64,000 nucleotides of DNA from Cynocephalus volans (GCF_027409185.1 NC_084469.1:38175793-38239792), one strand, 5' to 3'. Shown: positions 51,392 to 62,739, counted from the first letter of the stretch. Notes: generated from the sequence alone by a model not told the origin. Numbers and translations are program-made.

Positions 51392-51600
51392 TCAGGCCTT
51401 CTCAACCTTGCCACTGTTGACATTTTGGGCTCAATAATTCTTTGTTGTGGGGTCTATTCTGTGCATTGTAGGATGTTTCTACCCACTAGATGCCAACAGC
51501 ACCTCCCTCCCTGGTGGTGACAACCCAAATTGTTTCCAGACATTGCCAAATATCTCTGGGGGGACAAAACCAGGCAACCACTGATGTAGATTCAGTCTTG
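51392..51600 (+). mobile_element. MER20 (hAT-Charlie) DNA transposon
   Basis: The sequence runs ttctcaaccttgccactgttgacattttgggctcaataattctttgttgtgggg, gcattgtaggatgtttctacccactagatgccaacagcacc, ccagacattgccaaatatc, and ends with a complement-like caggcaaccactga. This is the MER20 order at full length. Confidence 0.88.
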
Positions 51601-51689
51601 GCCTATCAAAGGTAATGGATTTGACCACATGACCCCATTCTCCTTCATAAGCACCAGAGAAGTAGGAGTTAATGTAAGAACTTGGGAGG

Positions 51690-53420
51690 CAAGACAAAGA
51701 ATAGAAACATTTTTGGTAATAGCCTTATCAAGATGTAATTTATCTACCATAAAATTCATCCTTAAGTTCTTTTTGTTTGTTTAACATTTTCATATCTTTT
51801 TTATTTATTTTTATTGGTTATGAATATTCATGAGATTCAAAGCTGATTGTCACCCCTCATGCCCATGATGTGAGGGCCAGATTCATACTGGCAGCATACC
51901 CATTGCCACAAATTGCATTTGTACCCTGTGTCCCCAACCCAACCTCCTCCCCCTCCCCCTACCCCCCCGCACTCCACTTTGTAGCCCAAGGAATGTTCTC
52001 TCCCTCTGCAAGTCCAATGCACCACTGTGCACTTTCTCGCCTTCCTTCTTTCTCTCTTAGCTCCCACGTATGAGTGAGCACATGTGGTATTTATCCTTCT
52101 GTGCTTTGCTTATTTCACTCAACATAAGTTTCTCCAGGCTCATCCATCCTTAAGTTTTAAAGTACACAATTTAGTGACTTTTATATACTCACAGTGTTGT
52201 GCAACTATTGCCAATATCTAGTTTTAGAACATTTTTATTCTCCTCCAGAGAAACCCTGGATCCATTAGCTGTCACTCCGTGTTTGCCCTTCCCCCACCCC
52301 TGGCAGCCACAAATCTACTGTCTGTCTCTGTGGATTTAACCTAACTGGGCATTTCATATAAATGTGGTCTTTTGTGACTGGCTTCTTTCAGTTAGCATGA
52401 GTTTTCAAGGTTCCTGCATGGATCAGTATTTCTTTTCTTTTTATGACTGAATACTATTTTGTTGTGTGAATATACCACATTTTTATCCATTCAGCAGTCG
52501 ATGGACATCTGGTTTGCTTCCATCCTTGGCTATTAACACTGCTGCTATAAACCTTCATACACAAGTTTTATGGAGACATATGGTTTTCATTTCTCTTGGG
52601 AGTACCTAGGAGTAGAATTGCTGGGCCATATGTTAACTCTATGTTTAACATTTTGTGGGAATGGTAAACTGTTTACCGATGGAACTGCACTATTTTACAC
52701 TCCCACCCACAGTGTATGATGGCCCCAACTTCTCCACATCCTTGCCAACACTTGGTATTATCTGGCTATCCTAGTGTATGAAGGAGTGTCTCAGTGTGGT
52801 TTGGATTTGCATTTTCCTTATGACTAATGATGTTGAACTACTCTTCATGTATATTATTTTTGGAGAAATGCCTATTTAAATTCTTTGCCCATTTTAAAAT
52901 TGGGTTGTTTGTGTTTTTTTATTGCTGAGTTGTAAGAGTTCTTTATATATTCTAGATGTAAGTCTCTTATTAGAAACATGATTTGCAAATATTTTTTCCC
53001 ATTCTATGGGTTATCTTCCACTTTCCTGAGGGTGTCCTCTGATGCACGCACATTTTTAATTCACTGTTTTTGGTTTTGTGGCTTGTGCTTTTGGTGTCAT
53101 ATCTAAGGAACCATTGCCAAATCCAAGGTCCCAAAGATTTACTCATGTACAAGTATTTTCTTCTAAGAGTTTATAGTTTTAGGACTAATATTTAAGTGTA
53201 TGATCAATTCTTCATTAATTTTTATATGGTATCAAGTAAGGGTACAACTTCACTCTTTTGCGTGTGGATATCTGGTTGTCCCAGGGTGATTTGTTGAAGA
53301 GACTATTCTTTCCTCATTGATTGATTTTGTTATCTTTTGAAAATCAATTGACCGTAGGTGTATGAACTTATTTCTGGACTTTGAACTCTGTTCCATTGGT
53401 CTATATGTCTATTGCAACTC
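51690..53420 (-). mobile_element. Old L1 (antisense), split by a younger insertion
   Basis: The + strand is the complement of the L1 ORF2 end and 3' UTR: taatttatctaccataaaattcatcc, cattagctgtcactccgtg, atccattcagcagtcgatgg, ttgggagtacctaggagtagaattgctgggccatatg, tttgcccattttaaaattggg, ttagaaacatgatttgcaaatatttttt. It is interrupted at 51769-52144. Confidence 0.88.
51769..52144 (-). mobile_element. Nested L1-type 3' end insertion with 12-bp target-site duplication
   Basis: The insert starts on the + strand with a T-rich, tail-like segment and ends with gtttctccaggctcatc, the complement of an L1 3' UTR. In the sense direction it contains gtgaaataagcaaagcacag and catgtgctcactcatacgtgggagc. The 12-mer CATCCTTAAGTT occurs exactly at both borders (51757-51768 and 52145-52156). 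This shows target-primed insertion into the older L1, so this copy is the youngest dated element in the window. Confidence 0.85.
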
Positions 53421-53544
53421 ACCGTTTTCTTATCACAGAAAGATGTTAGGAAATTGTCTTTCCAAAGGGGTGAAGGAATCAAAGTAACTTGCATGGATGT
53501 ATGATTAAAAATATGTAAAATAAAATTATCAAATTTTAGAATTA

Positions 53545-53705
53545 TAAGGGATCTCAGAGGTCTTGTTAGGTTAAACCCTTTGTTTTGCTGATGAGGGAAA
53601 AAAGATTAAATTTCTGTTCCAGAGGTTAATAAATCTGCCCAAACATTCATAGCTAATCAGCAGCGGAGCTGAGATTCGGACCCAAATCTCTTGACTTTCT
53701 AGGGC
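53545..53705 (-). mobile_element. MIR-like fragment
   Basis: The phrases ataagggatctcagaggtcttg, ctgatgaggg and agcggagctgagattcggacccaaatctcttgac fit a diverged antisense MIR-family element. Confidence 0.55.
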
Positions 53706-55263
53706 AATGTTTTTTCTTATTATCAGGCCCTGAATGTCAAGTCTCTGGACCCGGACCCCCAGCCTGCCCAGAATTCCTTTACCAGACCAGTGAGGTTCTG
53801 GTTCCTCCCTGACTGCTTGGTCCTGGGAAGTGAATGGGGTTGGTGGCCCGTGTCTGCTCCTTCCTTTACAGAATGAGAGAAAAGAGAGCCAGGGAAAGGA
53901 GGGCATTTGGAAAATCTGAAATTGCTGTATAAATGCCACTAAATGATAAGATTGCTGGCTTGATGCTCTTCTGCTAGGAAGGTTCAGCATGTCAGAGCAG
54001 CAAATGGAAAGAAATAACTCACTCGCAGACACACGTTTAAATGGCCATACTTGTCATTTCCAGAGGGGCAGAGAGCTGACACTGGACTTGTGGAGCAGAG
54101 GGAGCCTTGGGGTGGGCTGGGCACGGCTGGATCTCAGATGGGCAAGGCTGCCTGGGAGGGGCCTGGAGGCATGGCACCTCAGCCCTCAGGGACACCCCAA
54201 GTAGATTGAAGAGGGCTTGCCTGGCTTGTGCAAAACCAGGATGCACCCAGAACCGGGACCTGTTCCCAAAGTGACAGGATCTAGGTATGTTCTCTTGTGG
54301 CCTGTCCACACTCATCTGAGCATCCCTGTGTGTCTGTTTTCCATTGCTAGTGGGTCTCTCCCATGTCACACCCATAGGGGAGTCCTGTTTGAGACCAGAT
54401 GGAGGAATGATTCCCCCTCAATTGTGAGCCTGTAGATGGCAGGAATTGTGTCCTATATATATCTCTGTCTCTGCAGTGACCGATGCATGCCGAGTCTTCC
54501 TTAAATGCAAGTTGGTTGCTGAAACCAAGTGTTGAGTTAATAAAAGATGCTTTCTCGAGGTAATTGGGTGTCTTGTGGTTGGGGGGAGTCTCCCCAGCTA
54601 TGGCAGAGACTCTGCAAGACTCTCTTTCTTCCTGTGTATTTTTCTCTCTTTTTGTAATTGCTCCCTTCTCTAAATTCCAGTTGCATTCATTGTCTGCATC
54701 ATCTATGAGTTCCGATTTTTATCTTTTTATCTGTATTTCCTGTCTTTGCAGCTAAATCACACCTTTCCTTGATGGCAGGAGCTGTGTGTTGTGTTTATTG
54801 GGGTCTCCAGTATCTATTACATGCTACTTGATGTGTGCTTTTGGATGGGGAGGTTGGTCCCCCTGATATTAGTAACCTGCTGCTGAATTTGAAGCTAATG
54901 TGTCAGCCTTCACCACAGTGGCATTCCACTGGCCAGCTGCTGTAGATATCTGCCTGGCATAGGTGGGTATTTGGGGAGCCAGAATTTTGAAAGAGCTCAG
55001 AGTTCATTGATGTGAAATGAATTAAAGAAAGAAACTATAGTCAAAGTCTTTTAATGTCTGTACCCCCAGGCATGGCAATCTCTACCCCACATCCCCACTG
55101 AGACCAGCACCAGAGGAAGCTGTGACTTTGAGAACTCAACTGAACTGTCTCTGTCTCCTCGCATAGCTCATAAATCAAAGGGCCTATGAAAGTAAGCCAG
55201 CTCCCTTTGCAATCGTGCACACCTGCTCGGTGAACCTCATTATGTGATCTCTTCCTTGTTTAG
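53706..55263. other. Intron 1 end, no other gene
   Basis: Unique sequence with a possible short L2 tail near 54430-54540. The pyrimidine tract of the exon 2 acceptor lies at about 55246-55263. Confidence 0.5.
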
Positions 55264-55424
55264 GGCTCTGGCTGACATCTTAAGACAACAGGGACCAATC
55301 CCCATAGCACACTGTGAAAGAGAAACTATCTCGGCTATCGATACCTCTCCCAAAGAGAACACGCCGGTCAGATCATCCTCTAAAAACCACTACACCCCTG
55401 TGCGTACGGCCAAGCAGACTCCAG
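55264..55424 (+). CDS. SHISA6: SHISA6 coding exon 2 (juxtamembrane cytoplasmic tail)
   Basis: This 161-nt exon follows a pyrimidine-rich acceptor (CTTCCTTGTTTAG) and ends at a consensus donor, CCAG|GTAAGT. Its first base completes Arg216 and it then encodes residues 217-269, starting ALADILRQQG and ending TAKQTP, with one base left over (phase 1 donor). The peptide is the start of the cytoplasmic tail, with the ALADILRQQGP motif just inside the membrane and a Ser/Thr-Pro-rich stretch (DTSPKENTPV, HYTPVR) that may be phosphorylated (inference). The splice phase fits exon 1 exactly. Read-through into intron 2 would give Gly-Lys and then TGA. The rest of the tail, including the C-terminal PDZ-binding motif that anchors the protein at the postsynaptic density, is encoded by exons outside this window. 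Confidence 0.96.
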
Positions 55425-56074
55425 GTAAGTGAGAGCTGATCACCTTAAATCTTTGCTGAGGCTGGTGAGAGGTTTCAGTGATGTTTCTGCTCTGGTGGGG
55501 CAGGTCATGGAGCACTGTGCCTTAAGGGACTATCTGATGGATAGGTAGGCTTGAGAAAGCGTTTGGGGACTGTCCCCCAGGGGTGGGTTTGGAATGGGAG
55601 AGACTGCTGCCAGTCAGTGTCTGGGCTGGATAAGTGTTGACAACTGCAGGCGTCTGTGATTTAGTGAGTAGCTGGTATAATTCTCTTGCCTGAAAGGGAG
55701 CTTGCAGCAGCCATGGGGGCATCTGGTGACTGATTCACCCATGTGGTGGGAAGGTTTGGGCTGCCTAGGATGCTAAAAATTACTGCACCCAGATGTAGAG
55801 CCTGCTCCACTATTGGAATCTCAAAGAGCACTTCCTGAGGGTAGGAATTATATCTGTACTTTAGGGTGGCCCTTTCCTGTGCTCTATAGATTCTCTGGAT
55901 ATATGATGAGTTGCCATATAATGATATGCCTTCTACTTATCATTATAACACTCTAAAGGACACTGGGCAGGGTTTATTTTCCTTGTTTTACGGATCAATA
56001 CATGAAGCTCAAGGAAATCTAGTAACTTGAACAAGGTCATTAAGATGTTAGTAATAATAAAAACATTAGTAATA

Positions 56075-56285
56075 AGGTAATGTAACCTAAATATTTATGG
56101 GGATCTTGCTCAGTGCCAAGCTTCATGCTGAGCATTTTGCCTGTACTTTCTTATTTATTCTTTACAGCAATCTGAGTTTACTCTACTTATATTATCCTCA
56201 TTTTATATGAGGAATAGAAAGAGTAAGTAACTTTCCCGATGTCACACGGTTAGTAAGAGAGAAAACCAGGGTTCGGACCAAGGCA
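56075..56285 (-). mobile_element. MIR (antisense)
   Basis: The phrases tcagtgccaagcttcatgctgagc, cctcattttatatgaggaatag and gtcacacggttagtaagagagaaaaccagggttcggacc follow the antisense MIR order. Confidence 0.8.
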
Positions 56286-56929
56286 AATAGTTAAGTCAGG
56301 AAAAGAAGACTGTAGTATCCAAGTTGAGGACCTGAATCCAAAACACCTGAACGGACAGTCTCCTTACCAATACAGCGTGGGAAGTCATATCTCATTGTGA
56401 ATGTTACCAGATAGCCTGGTACTGATCCCAGTTCCAGACACAGCTTCTGCTTTGATGCTTGGATCTTTACATCCATAACCCTGCAGTTTTTTTGAAGAAT
56501 GGGCTTGTATGGTGTGAACTAAACCTGCAATAAGGATATACAACCATGAGGTGGTAGTAGGTATACTCTAAAACCAAAACTATAGCAAAAGTGCTGCAGA
56601 GATCAAATTTATTTTCCATTATTCTTAAACTTTCTTAAATTGATTGTCATATTTGCCTTTGAGATAGTAGTCTTAAATCTTTTGAAAATCCAATAAAAGC
56701 TAAGGACATTTTCCCTTGAAAATATACGTATATACATGAATATACATATTCATCCAACAGTTTGCATAAGATTTAAGGGGATTCACAGAGCTTCCAAAGT
56801 TAGAAACCCCTGATTTGAAGGTAAAGATGAGGGATTAGCCTTTGCAAAAAGTACCAGATGCTTTTTCAGCCGTAATATCATAGATCCTTAAAATGTAAGT
56901 AATAGAAGGAATCTTGGCAAAAACACTTG

Positions 56930-57115
56930 ACTAGTGCTCCTTTACCCCAATGCCCATTGGAGTTAATCACCTGGGGAACCCTTAAAAATGCTAATACCTG
57001 GGCTCCACAGATTAACCAGAATTTCTAAAGATGGTGCTGGCATCAGTATTTTACAAAATCTCCCCAAGGTGATTCTAACATGCAGCCAGGATGAAGAATC
57101 ACTGGTCCAGACGGA
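56930..57115. mobile_element. MER5-type hAT-Charlie copy
   Basis: The phrases gttaatcacctggggaacccttaaaaatgc, cctgggctccacag and gtgattctaacatgcagcc are the MER5 order. Confidence 0.8.
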
Positions 57116-57154
57116 TTCCTTCATTTCATGAGTGAAGACACCAAAAGTCTAAAC

Positions 57155-57395
57155 CAGTGATTTTCAAACTTGGCTGCACAATAGAATCACCTGGGGAGCT
57201 TTACAAATTAAGGATGCCTGGGCCTCAGGCATTTTAGGGTGTGATTTTAGACCCTGAGATTTAATGGATGTGGGGTGTGGCCTGAGAAGGGCGGGGGTGG
57301 GGGGGGTGGGGGGGGTGGGGAGGTGGTGGGGGAGGAAATGTTTAAAGCATCCCAGGTGATTCTAATATAGAGCAAAGTTTAAGAATCACTGGGTG
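57155..57395. mobile_element. MER5A copy with an expanded G-rich interior
   Basis: It runs accagtgattttcaaacttgg, agaatcacctggggagctt, atgcctgggcctcag to aggtgattctaatatagagcaaagtttaagaatcactggg. The terminal inverted repeats (cagtgattttcaaac and gtttaagaatcactg) are still visible. A G-rich run at 57288-57336 sits inside it. Confidence 0.85.
57288..57336 (+). repeat. G-rich tract with G-quadruplex potential
   Basis: Runs of four to eight G separated by T, A or GT, giving well over four G3+ blocks in about 50 bp. It probably grew from the GGGGTGGGG centre of MER5A. Confidence 0.9.
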
Positions 57396-58179
57396 AAGGG
57401 AGTTGCGTAAAGGTGCCGTTCTAACAAATCCTTGTTATCACTGGTCACTGTTTAATCTTGGTATTATCGCCAGCTTTGAATAGAGTATTTCAGTTTCCTG
57501 AAGATTCATGGTCTGAAGTCAGTTTCCTCCAGAGACTTGTTTGAGACTCTGGATCTTCAGGCTACTGTGACATGAAAAGCACCCTGGTTGTTTATCCTCA
57601 CCCCTCTCTGCTCAGGTTTTCTGTCTCATTCATAAGGGAGCTAGTTCCCAGCCACTGAGTCCTGACTGCTTAAGTGGACAGTCTTGATTTGCCCTTAAAT
57701 TCCCTTAACTGGGCAGGAAGATTTGTCATTTCTTTTGGTTTCTGTATCCACCCTTTCTTATAGTGAGCTGAGACAGAAAGCTTATAATACTGTGATTCAC
57801 TTCTATGTTTGAAGAAATCCCTCCCTTTATTTCTCAGATTGAAACTCTCCACTATGCTTTTAGAAACGGGACTTGTTTTCCGGACCCAGAAAGCATTCTC
57901 AGTAGTGACACTTAAATTTAAAAGCAATTTCATAACAAGCCACAACCACTACAGCTTATAATGGACACAATGTTTTTCCAAATAGCTGATACCCTCTGCC
58001 ACAAAATATTGCAATTTGAGTAGAAGTTCAAACACTGGAAATTTACTGTGATTTTGCCACTCATCGCATGAACAAACCACCAACTGTAGGAGTGCGGTGG
58101 CAGGAGCATTTAGGGGAAATTAAGGAAGACATCCAGAAGTACCAGGAGCATCAGAGCACAGGTGGAGCTTTGCTGGTGA

Positions 58180-58325
58180 AAATGCTGTGTGTGGACCAAC
58201 CGTGCAACATCACCTGGAGTTTGTGAGCAATGCAGACTTTCAGGCTCTACCACCTCCACTCAGTGACAACGTGCATTTTAGTGAAATCACTTAGCAGTGG
58301 AAGTCTGAGAAGCACTGGGAAAGCA
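58180..58325. mobile_element. MER5A copy, opposite orientation to the preceding two
   Basis: The phrases gtgtggaccaaccgtgcaacatcacctggag, gcaatgcagactttcaggctc and gtctgagaagcactggg match MER5A read from the other end. Confidence 0.75.
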
Positions 58326-58359
58326 GGGCCTCTGAAATATATCCCCCTCCGTTTCTTTT

Positions 58360-58510
58360 TTGGCCCTGTCACTTATGACGTATGTGATCTTGGGCAAGTC
58401 TCTCTGCCTTTCTGAGTTTCCTCTACCATTGAGGCTAATAGTATCTGTAGTCCAGGGTTGTATTAAGGGTATAGTGAGTTAAACCAGGTAGAGCACTTTA
58501 AACAGGTCCC
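58360..58510 (+). mobile_element. MIR fragment (sense)
   Basis: The phrases cacttatgacgtatgtgatcttgggcaagtctctctgcctttctgagtttcctc and gtagagcacttta fit MIR. Confidence 0.75.
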
Positions 58511-58949
58511 ATGACCAGGCCATGGAAGTATATTCATGACTCACAATAAACGAGTCAAATGAATGCAAGAGCCAAAGGCAATGTGTTGGTGTCTTTGGCC
58601 GAGGCAGGCTCCGTGGGGCTGTGTCTGGGATGAAAGTCCCCAGACCCCAGCCTTCCTGTGCTTGGCTCCTGGGGGAGCCTTGGCTTCCTGAAGCTCGTCC
58701 TCTGGGGATGAAAGTGGTTTGTGAGGCTCAGTCAGGGTTTTGGACGTGTGTACGGTTAGGTGACTACGACAATTGCAAAGCTACACAACTACGCCAGTTG
58801 TCGAGTCGCAGCAATAGCTTGTTAAAGCAATTCATAACTAAAGCCAAGATGTTTCATTATTTTAGTTACACTAAGTTTTCCATTGTATTGTCTGGGCTAA
58901 GGGTCAGGGCTAGGGCTCTCAGACCCTACAAACCTGTTGTGTCTGCGTT

Positions 58950-59430
58950 TGTGACTGTGTGACTCAGGGTCACAAACCCCTCACCTGCAGCTCCACGAGC
59001 TAGGTAATAGGAAAAGATACTGGGAGCCATGGATAAAAAATTAATAGGCTTTATTCAGATGCAGGCTCTGGTAGCTAGCAGCAGCTGCCCTAGGGTCCTC
59101 CCAGGGTGTCCCGAGGGCACTGTGGATCAGAGCCGCTTGTCCTTTGCTTGACCTTTATACTTAAATCCGATAACCCAAGACACCTGGGGGCACATACGAA
59201 ATTACAGTAGACAATAACCAAGAAACACTTGGGTACAGGTGCATATTTACATCAAATGCTCGGCAAGACTCCAAACCCCTTGAGGGACCCTGACCACTAA
59301 TATTTACTTTCCCTACAGACGTGGAAGCACTTGCTTGTCTGTTTAGGGAAGTGGAGTGAGGTCCTGCGGTAATAATAAGAATCATGATAACACAAGAAGC
59401 ATAAGTACCAGTGGGCTCCAGACATACTGT
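58950..59430 (-). mobile_element. Candidate solo retroviral LTR
   Basis: On the - strand there is a TATAAA box (complement at 59154-59159) followed about 100 bases later by AATAAA (complement at 59050-59055), and the segment ends near a CA. This spacing of promoter, R-like region and polyadenylation signal is typical of gammaretrovirus-like (ERV1) LTRs. No internal region or coding remnant is attached. Exact ends and target-site duplication were not established, and the family is not named. Confidence 0.5.
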
Positions 59431-59439
59431 CCCTCTTTA

Positions 59440-59720
59440 CTGTCCCTCCTCCTGCCATTCATATTCTTGCCTCTTTGTTCCTGTGGCCCCAAAATTTCCA
59501 GCCCCAGACATTTGTGCTGTGAAATTTAATGCTCGAATGGTACCATTTCAGAGAGGCTCTCATGTGTCCCTGTCTCCTAACTTTTCTTCAGATCACTTAC
59601 ATCATCATAGATGTGTGGGTTCATTTGTTTATTGTCAGTTTCCATCAGAATGGAAGCTCCAGTAGGCAAGAGTTTTATCTTCTGATCTCCGTGACATCTT
59701 AGAACAAGCACATTGCTTGT
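59440..59720 (+). mobile_element. L2 LINE 3' fragment
   Basis: The phrases tgccattcatattcttgcctctttgttcctg and ttattgtcagtttccatcagaatggaagctccagtaggcaagagttttatcttctg fit an L2 3' region. Confidence 0.65.
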
Positions 59721-60504
59721 TAGATCATAGTTGTTGCCCCATAACTGTTCGTCCAGGATGAATGAAGGATGACATAGTTCTTCACTTGGATGGATGCAGG
59801 AGCCAAAGTGTAGGTGCTGGTTGCATGGTTGCATGTTGAAGAGCTCCCGTGAAGGCTGCACGCCCATTCAGTCACCTCTCTGTAAAATAAGTGTGGAGGT
59901 GGTCACTTGAACAGCCTCATATACTGGTCGCTGAGTGGCTGGCTGAGCTGGGAGGTCCTTATTTCCAGTGTCCAGGCTTCTTACCAAGCCCCATGACTCC
60001 TGTCCCTCCTGTCTGGGACTGATCCAAAACTCTGCAGCTCAGCATAGCCAGAAGCTGAGAACTTTGCTTCCTTGATTGGGCTCAGAGAGGCTACAACCCA
60101 GGGCTCCCTGCCCACCCTGCTCACCCTGCCAAGAAATACTCCTTTGTGGAGGCCTTGGAAGTGCAGGCATCCCAGAGTCCTTGCTCCCAGGGACGGGAAA
60201 CCTGGGCCTTGCATCTGAACTCTGGGAAACTTCTAGTCAACCTCAGCTTCTCATGGGAAATGGGACTTTCCTTTTCTCAGTCATCCCCAAGGAGACAGAA
60301 CTGTTTTGTTCTAGAGGAGGCTGAGATGATAGCCTTAGAATACTTTGGAGCTCTAAGGGTATGGTGAGATCAGCTAGTCCAACCTGTATTTGGCTTGGGG
60401 GGAAACTGAGGCACACAGGAATCACGTAGGTGGGAGGCGATGAAAATGTAAATATAACATTAATGGCATAATCTGACACAAGAGATACACTGTTTTAAGT
60501 CTGT
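59721..60504. other. Intron 2 sequence, no gene
   Basis: Mixed composition. A MIR-like bit (ggaaactgaggcacacagga) lies near 60401-60420. Confidence 0.45.
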
Positions 60505-60670
60505 GCTGTTCCATATGTTGGTCACTGGCCACACGTGGCTATTGAGCACTATCAAAATTAGTTTTACCTGTTTCTTTTTATTTTTTAATGTGACTACTGA
60601 AAATGCAAAAATACATGTGACTGACATCTGTGATTTACATTATAATACACTGGACAGAGTTGATTTCAAT
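60505..60670. mobile_element. DNA-transposon-type repeat, family not named
   Basis: The phrases gctgttccatatgttggtcactggccacacgtggctattgagcac and gtgactactgaaaatgc follow a common mammalian non-autonomous DNA transposon pattern that I recognise but cannot name with certainty. Confidence 0.5.
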
Positions 60671-60724
60671 GTTAGTGGTATTGAGTATCTACTTGGGTTC
60701 AAGTTTGGGTCATGAATGAAACAA

Positions 60725-61195
60725 AGTGTCTGCCTCCTTGCAGCTTACAGTGCATTGGAGGAGACATAAAGCAAACAAGCAAGTAAATTCAGAGAGTGAT
60801 AAATGTTTGGAACGCAGTCAGGCAGGTGTTGTGGTAGAAGAACACTGGGGAGAGGGAGCTGCCTTTGACAGTGTGTCCTGAGAAGTGGCGTTTGAGCTAG
60901 TACCTGACTGACGAGGTGGACCCAGCCATAGGGAGATCTGGAGGAAGGACACTCCAGGTGGAGGAGACAGCACGTACAAAGGCCCTGAGACAGAAGCATG
61001 TTCAAGGAAACAAAAGGCCACGTGGTTGTTGGGTGAATGAAAACAGAGGGGCAGACACAGGCTGGTCGAGCAGGGTCTTGAAGGTCACAGTAAGGAGTGT
61101 GGAATTTGTTTCCGTATGATGATCTGATTTCCATTTTCAGAAGATTACCCTGATTGCTGAGTAGTGGAAGTGGGCTCTGTAGGTGAAACAGGGCA
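60725..61195 (+). mobile_element. L2 LINE fragment
   Basis: The order is that of L2: ttgcagcttacagtgcattggaggaga, gagatctggaggaaggacactccaggtggaggagacagcacgtacaaaggccctgaga, ggtcttgaaggtcacagtaaggagtgtggaatttg, atgatctgatttccattttcagaagattaccctg. Confidence 0.85.
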
Positions 61196-61359
61196 GCCAG
61201 TTCCCCTTTTTAATTGCAAGGTGGGTTAATGAAAGAACTTCCTCTGACTTCTTCCTCCATGGAGAGACAAGGGGAGGCAGTAATAGCTTGAAGGTTTCAG
61301 AATCAGACAAACCAAGGTCCAGATCCCACCTCAGCCCGCACGGTCTGGATGTTAGCCCA

Positions 61360-61435
61360 GGACCCTTAAACAGGGCTTGGCAAACTCTCTCTGAAAAGGG
61401 CCAGATTGTAAATGTTTTAGGCTCTGCGAGCAATG
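61360..61435. mobile_element. hAT-type DNA transposon end fragment
   Basis: The phrase cttggcaaactctctctgaaaagggccagattgtaaatgttttaggctctgcgagc matches one end of a common mammalian hAT-like repeat. Confidence 0.65.
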
Positions 61436-62739
61436 ACACCTCTGTGGCAATTACCCAGTTCTACCTCAAAGCTCAAGACCTGAAAATTAAAGTGACCAGA
61501 GGTGCAGACAGGACACCAGGAACCTCCTCCAGCTAGGTAAAGCCTGTCCTGTGGGGGTGGATCTATATCTGCATCTGGTTGTCCCAGTGCATGGATCTGG
61601 GGAGAGGGGAGGACGCCAAAGGAGGCCATTGCTTGCTCTGCAGAGGGACAGGCACTCTCATGATGTGAGCCCCTCAGTGACAGGATGGACCAACTTGCCA
61701 TGCAGTGAGCTCATCACTCCATCATGAGTGACTTAGGCATTTTCAGTTTGAAAGGGAGTTGGACCTAGCAACTTCTAAGGTCCTCCTTTTCTCAGGTTAT
61801 AATAGGAGCAATAGTTGGCATTGGTGAGGTGTGGTCCCCGTGCTAAGATGCTTCATTGTGATTGTCCTCGTGTGGGTACTGTCTCCATCCCAGTAGACGG
61901 GAGGCTCCAGGGACAGGCAGCAGGGATGGGACAGCTCATCCACAGGGGCACTGCTGGTCCATGGCAGGGTGTGCATATGACCCAGCAGCCTGATCCAGAA
62001 CTCAGTCTCTTACTGGCCACACTTCTCTTGGGATTCTGTGACCACAGGGTCAGAGCCCAGGTAAACACCCTGGCCAAATCAGTGTTCCATTCTCAGTGCC
62101 AGATTTGTGGGAGGAAGTTAATTCCCACTTCATAATTTCGTGCCATTTAGAAAATGAGTCCCAAGCCCCTGTGTTCCGATCTTGGGGGTGTAAATTGCTT
62201 TTCCCAGCACAGGATTGTCTAAAGAACAGGTGTGCCCAGAAGCAGAGCCTTCCAGAAGTCAGAGGAGCTGCCCTTGCCCTGGCTGGGCTGACTGAGCCCA
62301 ATACATCCTCCCCACCCTGAGGGCTTTGTCCTGCCTTGTTGCTGCACAGGCTTGCCAGCTTGGCCAGAGAGGACCCATCCCCTGCCCTCCCATCTAGGAA
62401 GCAGCCTGAGTTGGGGGACAAAGCCTGGTCATACCAGATGGCCAGGGGAGAAAGAATCATGGCTGAGCTGGACCACTAATTACTTGCCATGCCTGGGGAG
62501 CAGGAGGATTCAGAATACATTCTGATTGTTCCCCAAATGAGGTGCGGGTGAAAGGGAAAGACAAAGCACTGAGGACAGGGTTAGAATTCACAATTACCTT
62601 TGTGATTTGGCAAAACTGAGGAGCCACCCAAGCATGGTGCAGTGACAAGAGCCAGAGAGTGCTGGGCAAGGAGAGCAGCATGCTGTGGGACTTGCCAGCG
62701 TGTGCCATGCACCTGCTGTCTCAGGGGTACGGAAGGTGT

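Larger units (their letters stand above)
33266..55263 (+). other. SHISA6: SHISA6 intron 1
   Basis: The intron is about 22 kb, bounded by GTGAG at 33266 and TTTAG at 55263. No further coding exon with convincing splice sites and family-like peptide was found inside it. If it were retained, the frame would read AGG then TGA at 33267-33269, stopping translation just after the transmembrane helix. From 33310 to 41040 I saw mostly unique sequence with a few T-runs and one MIR-like piece. The second half holds more repeats: MIR, L3/CR1, simple repeats, MER20 and L1. A CpG-rich block at 43130-43760 stands out as a possible regulatory element. Confidence 0.93.
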
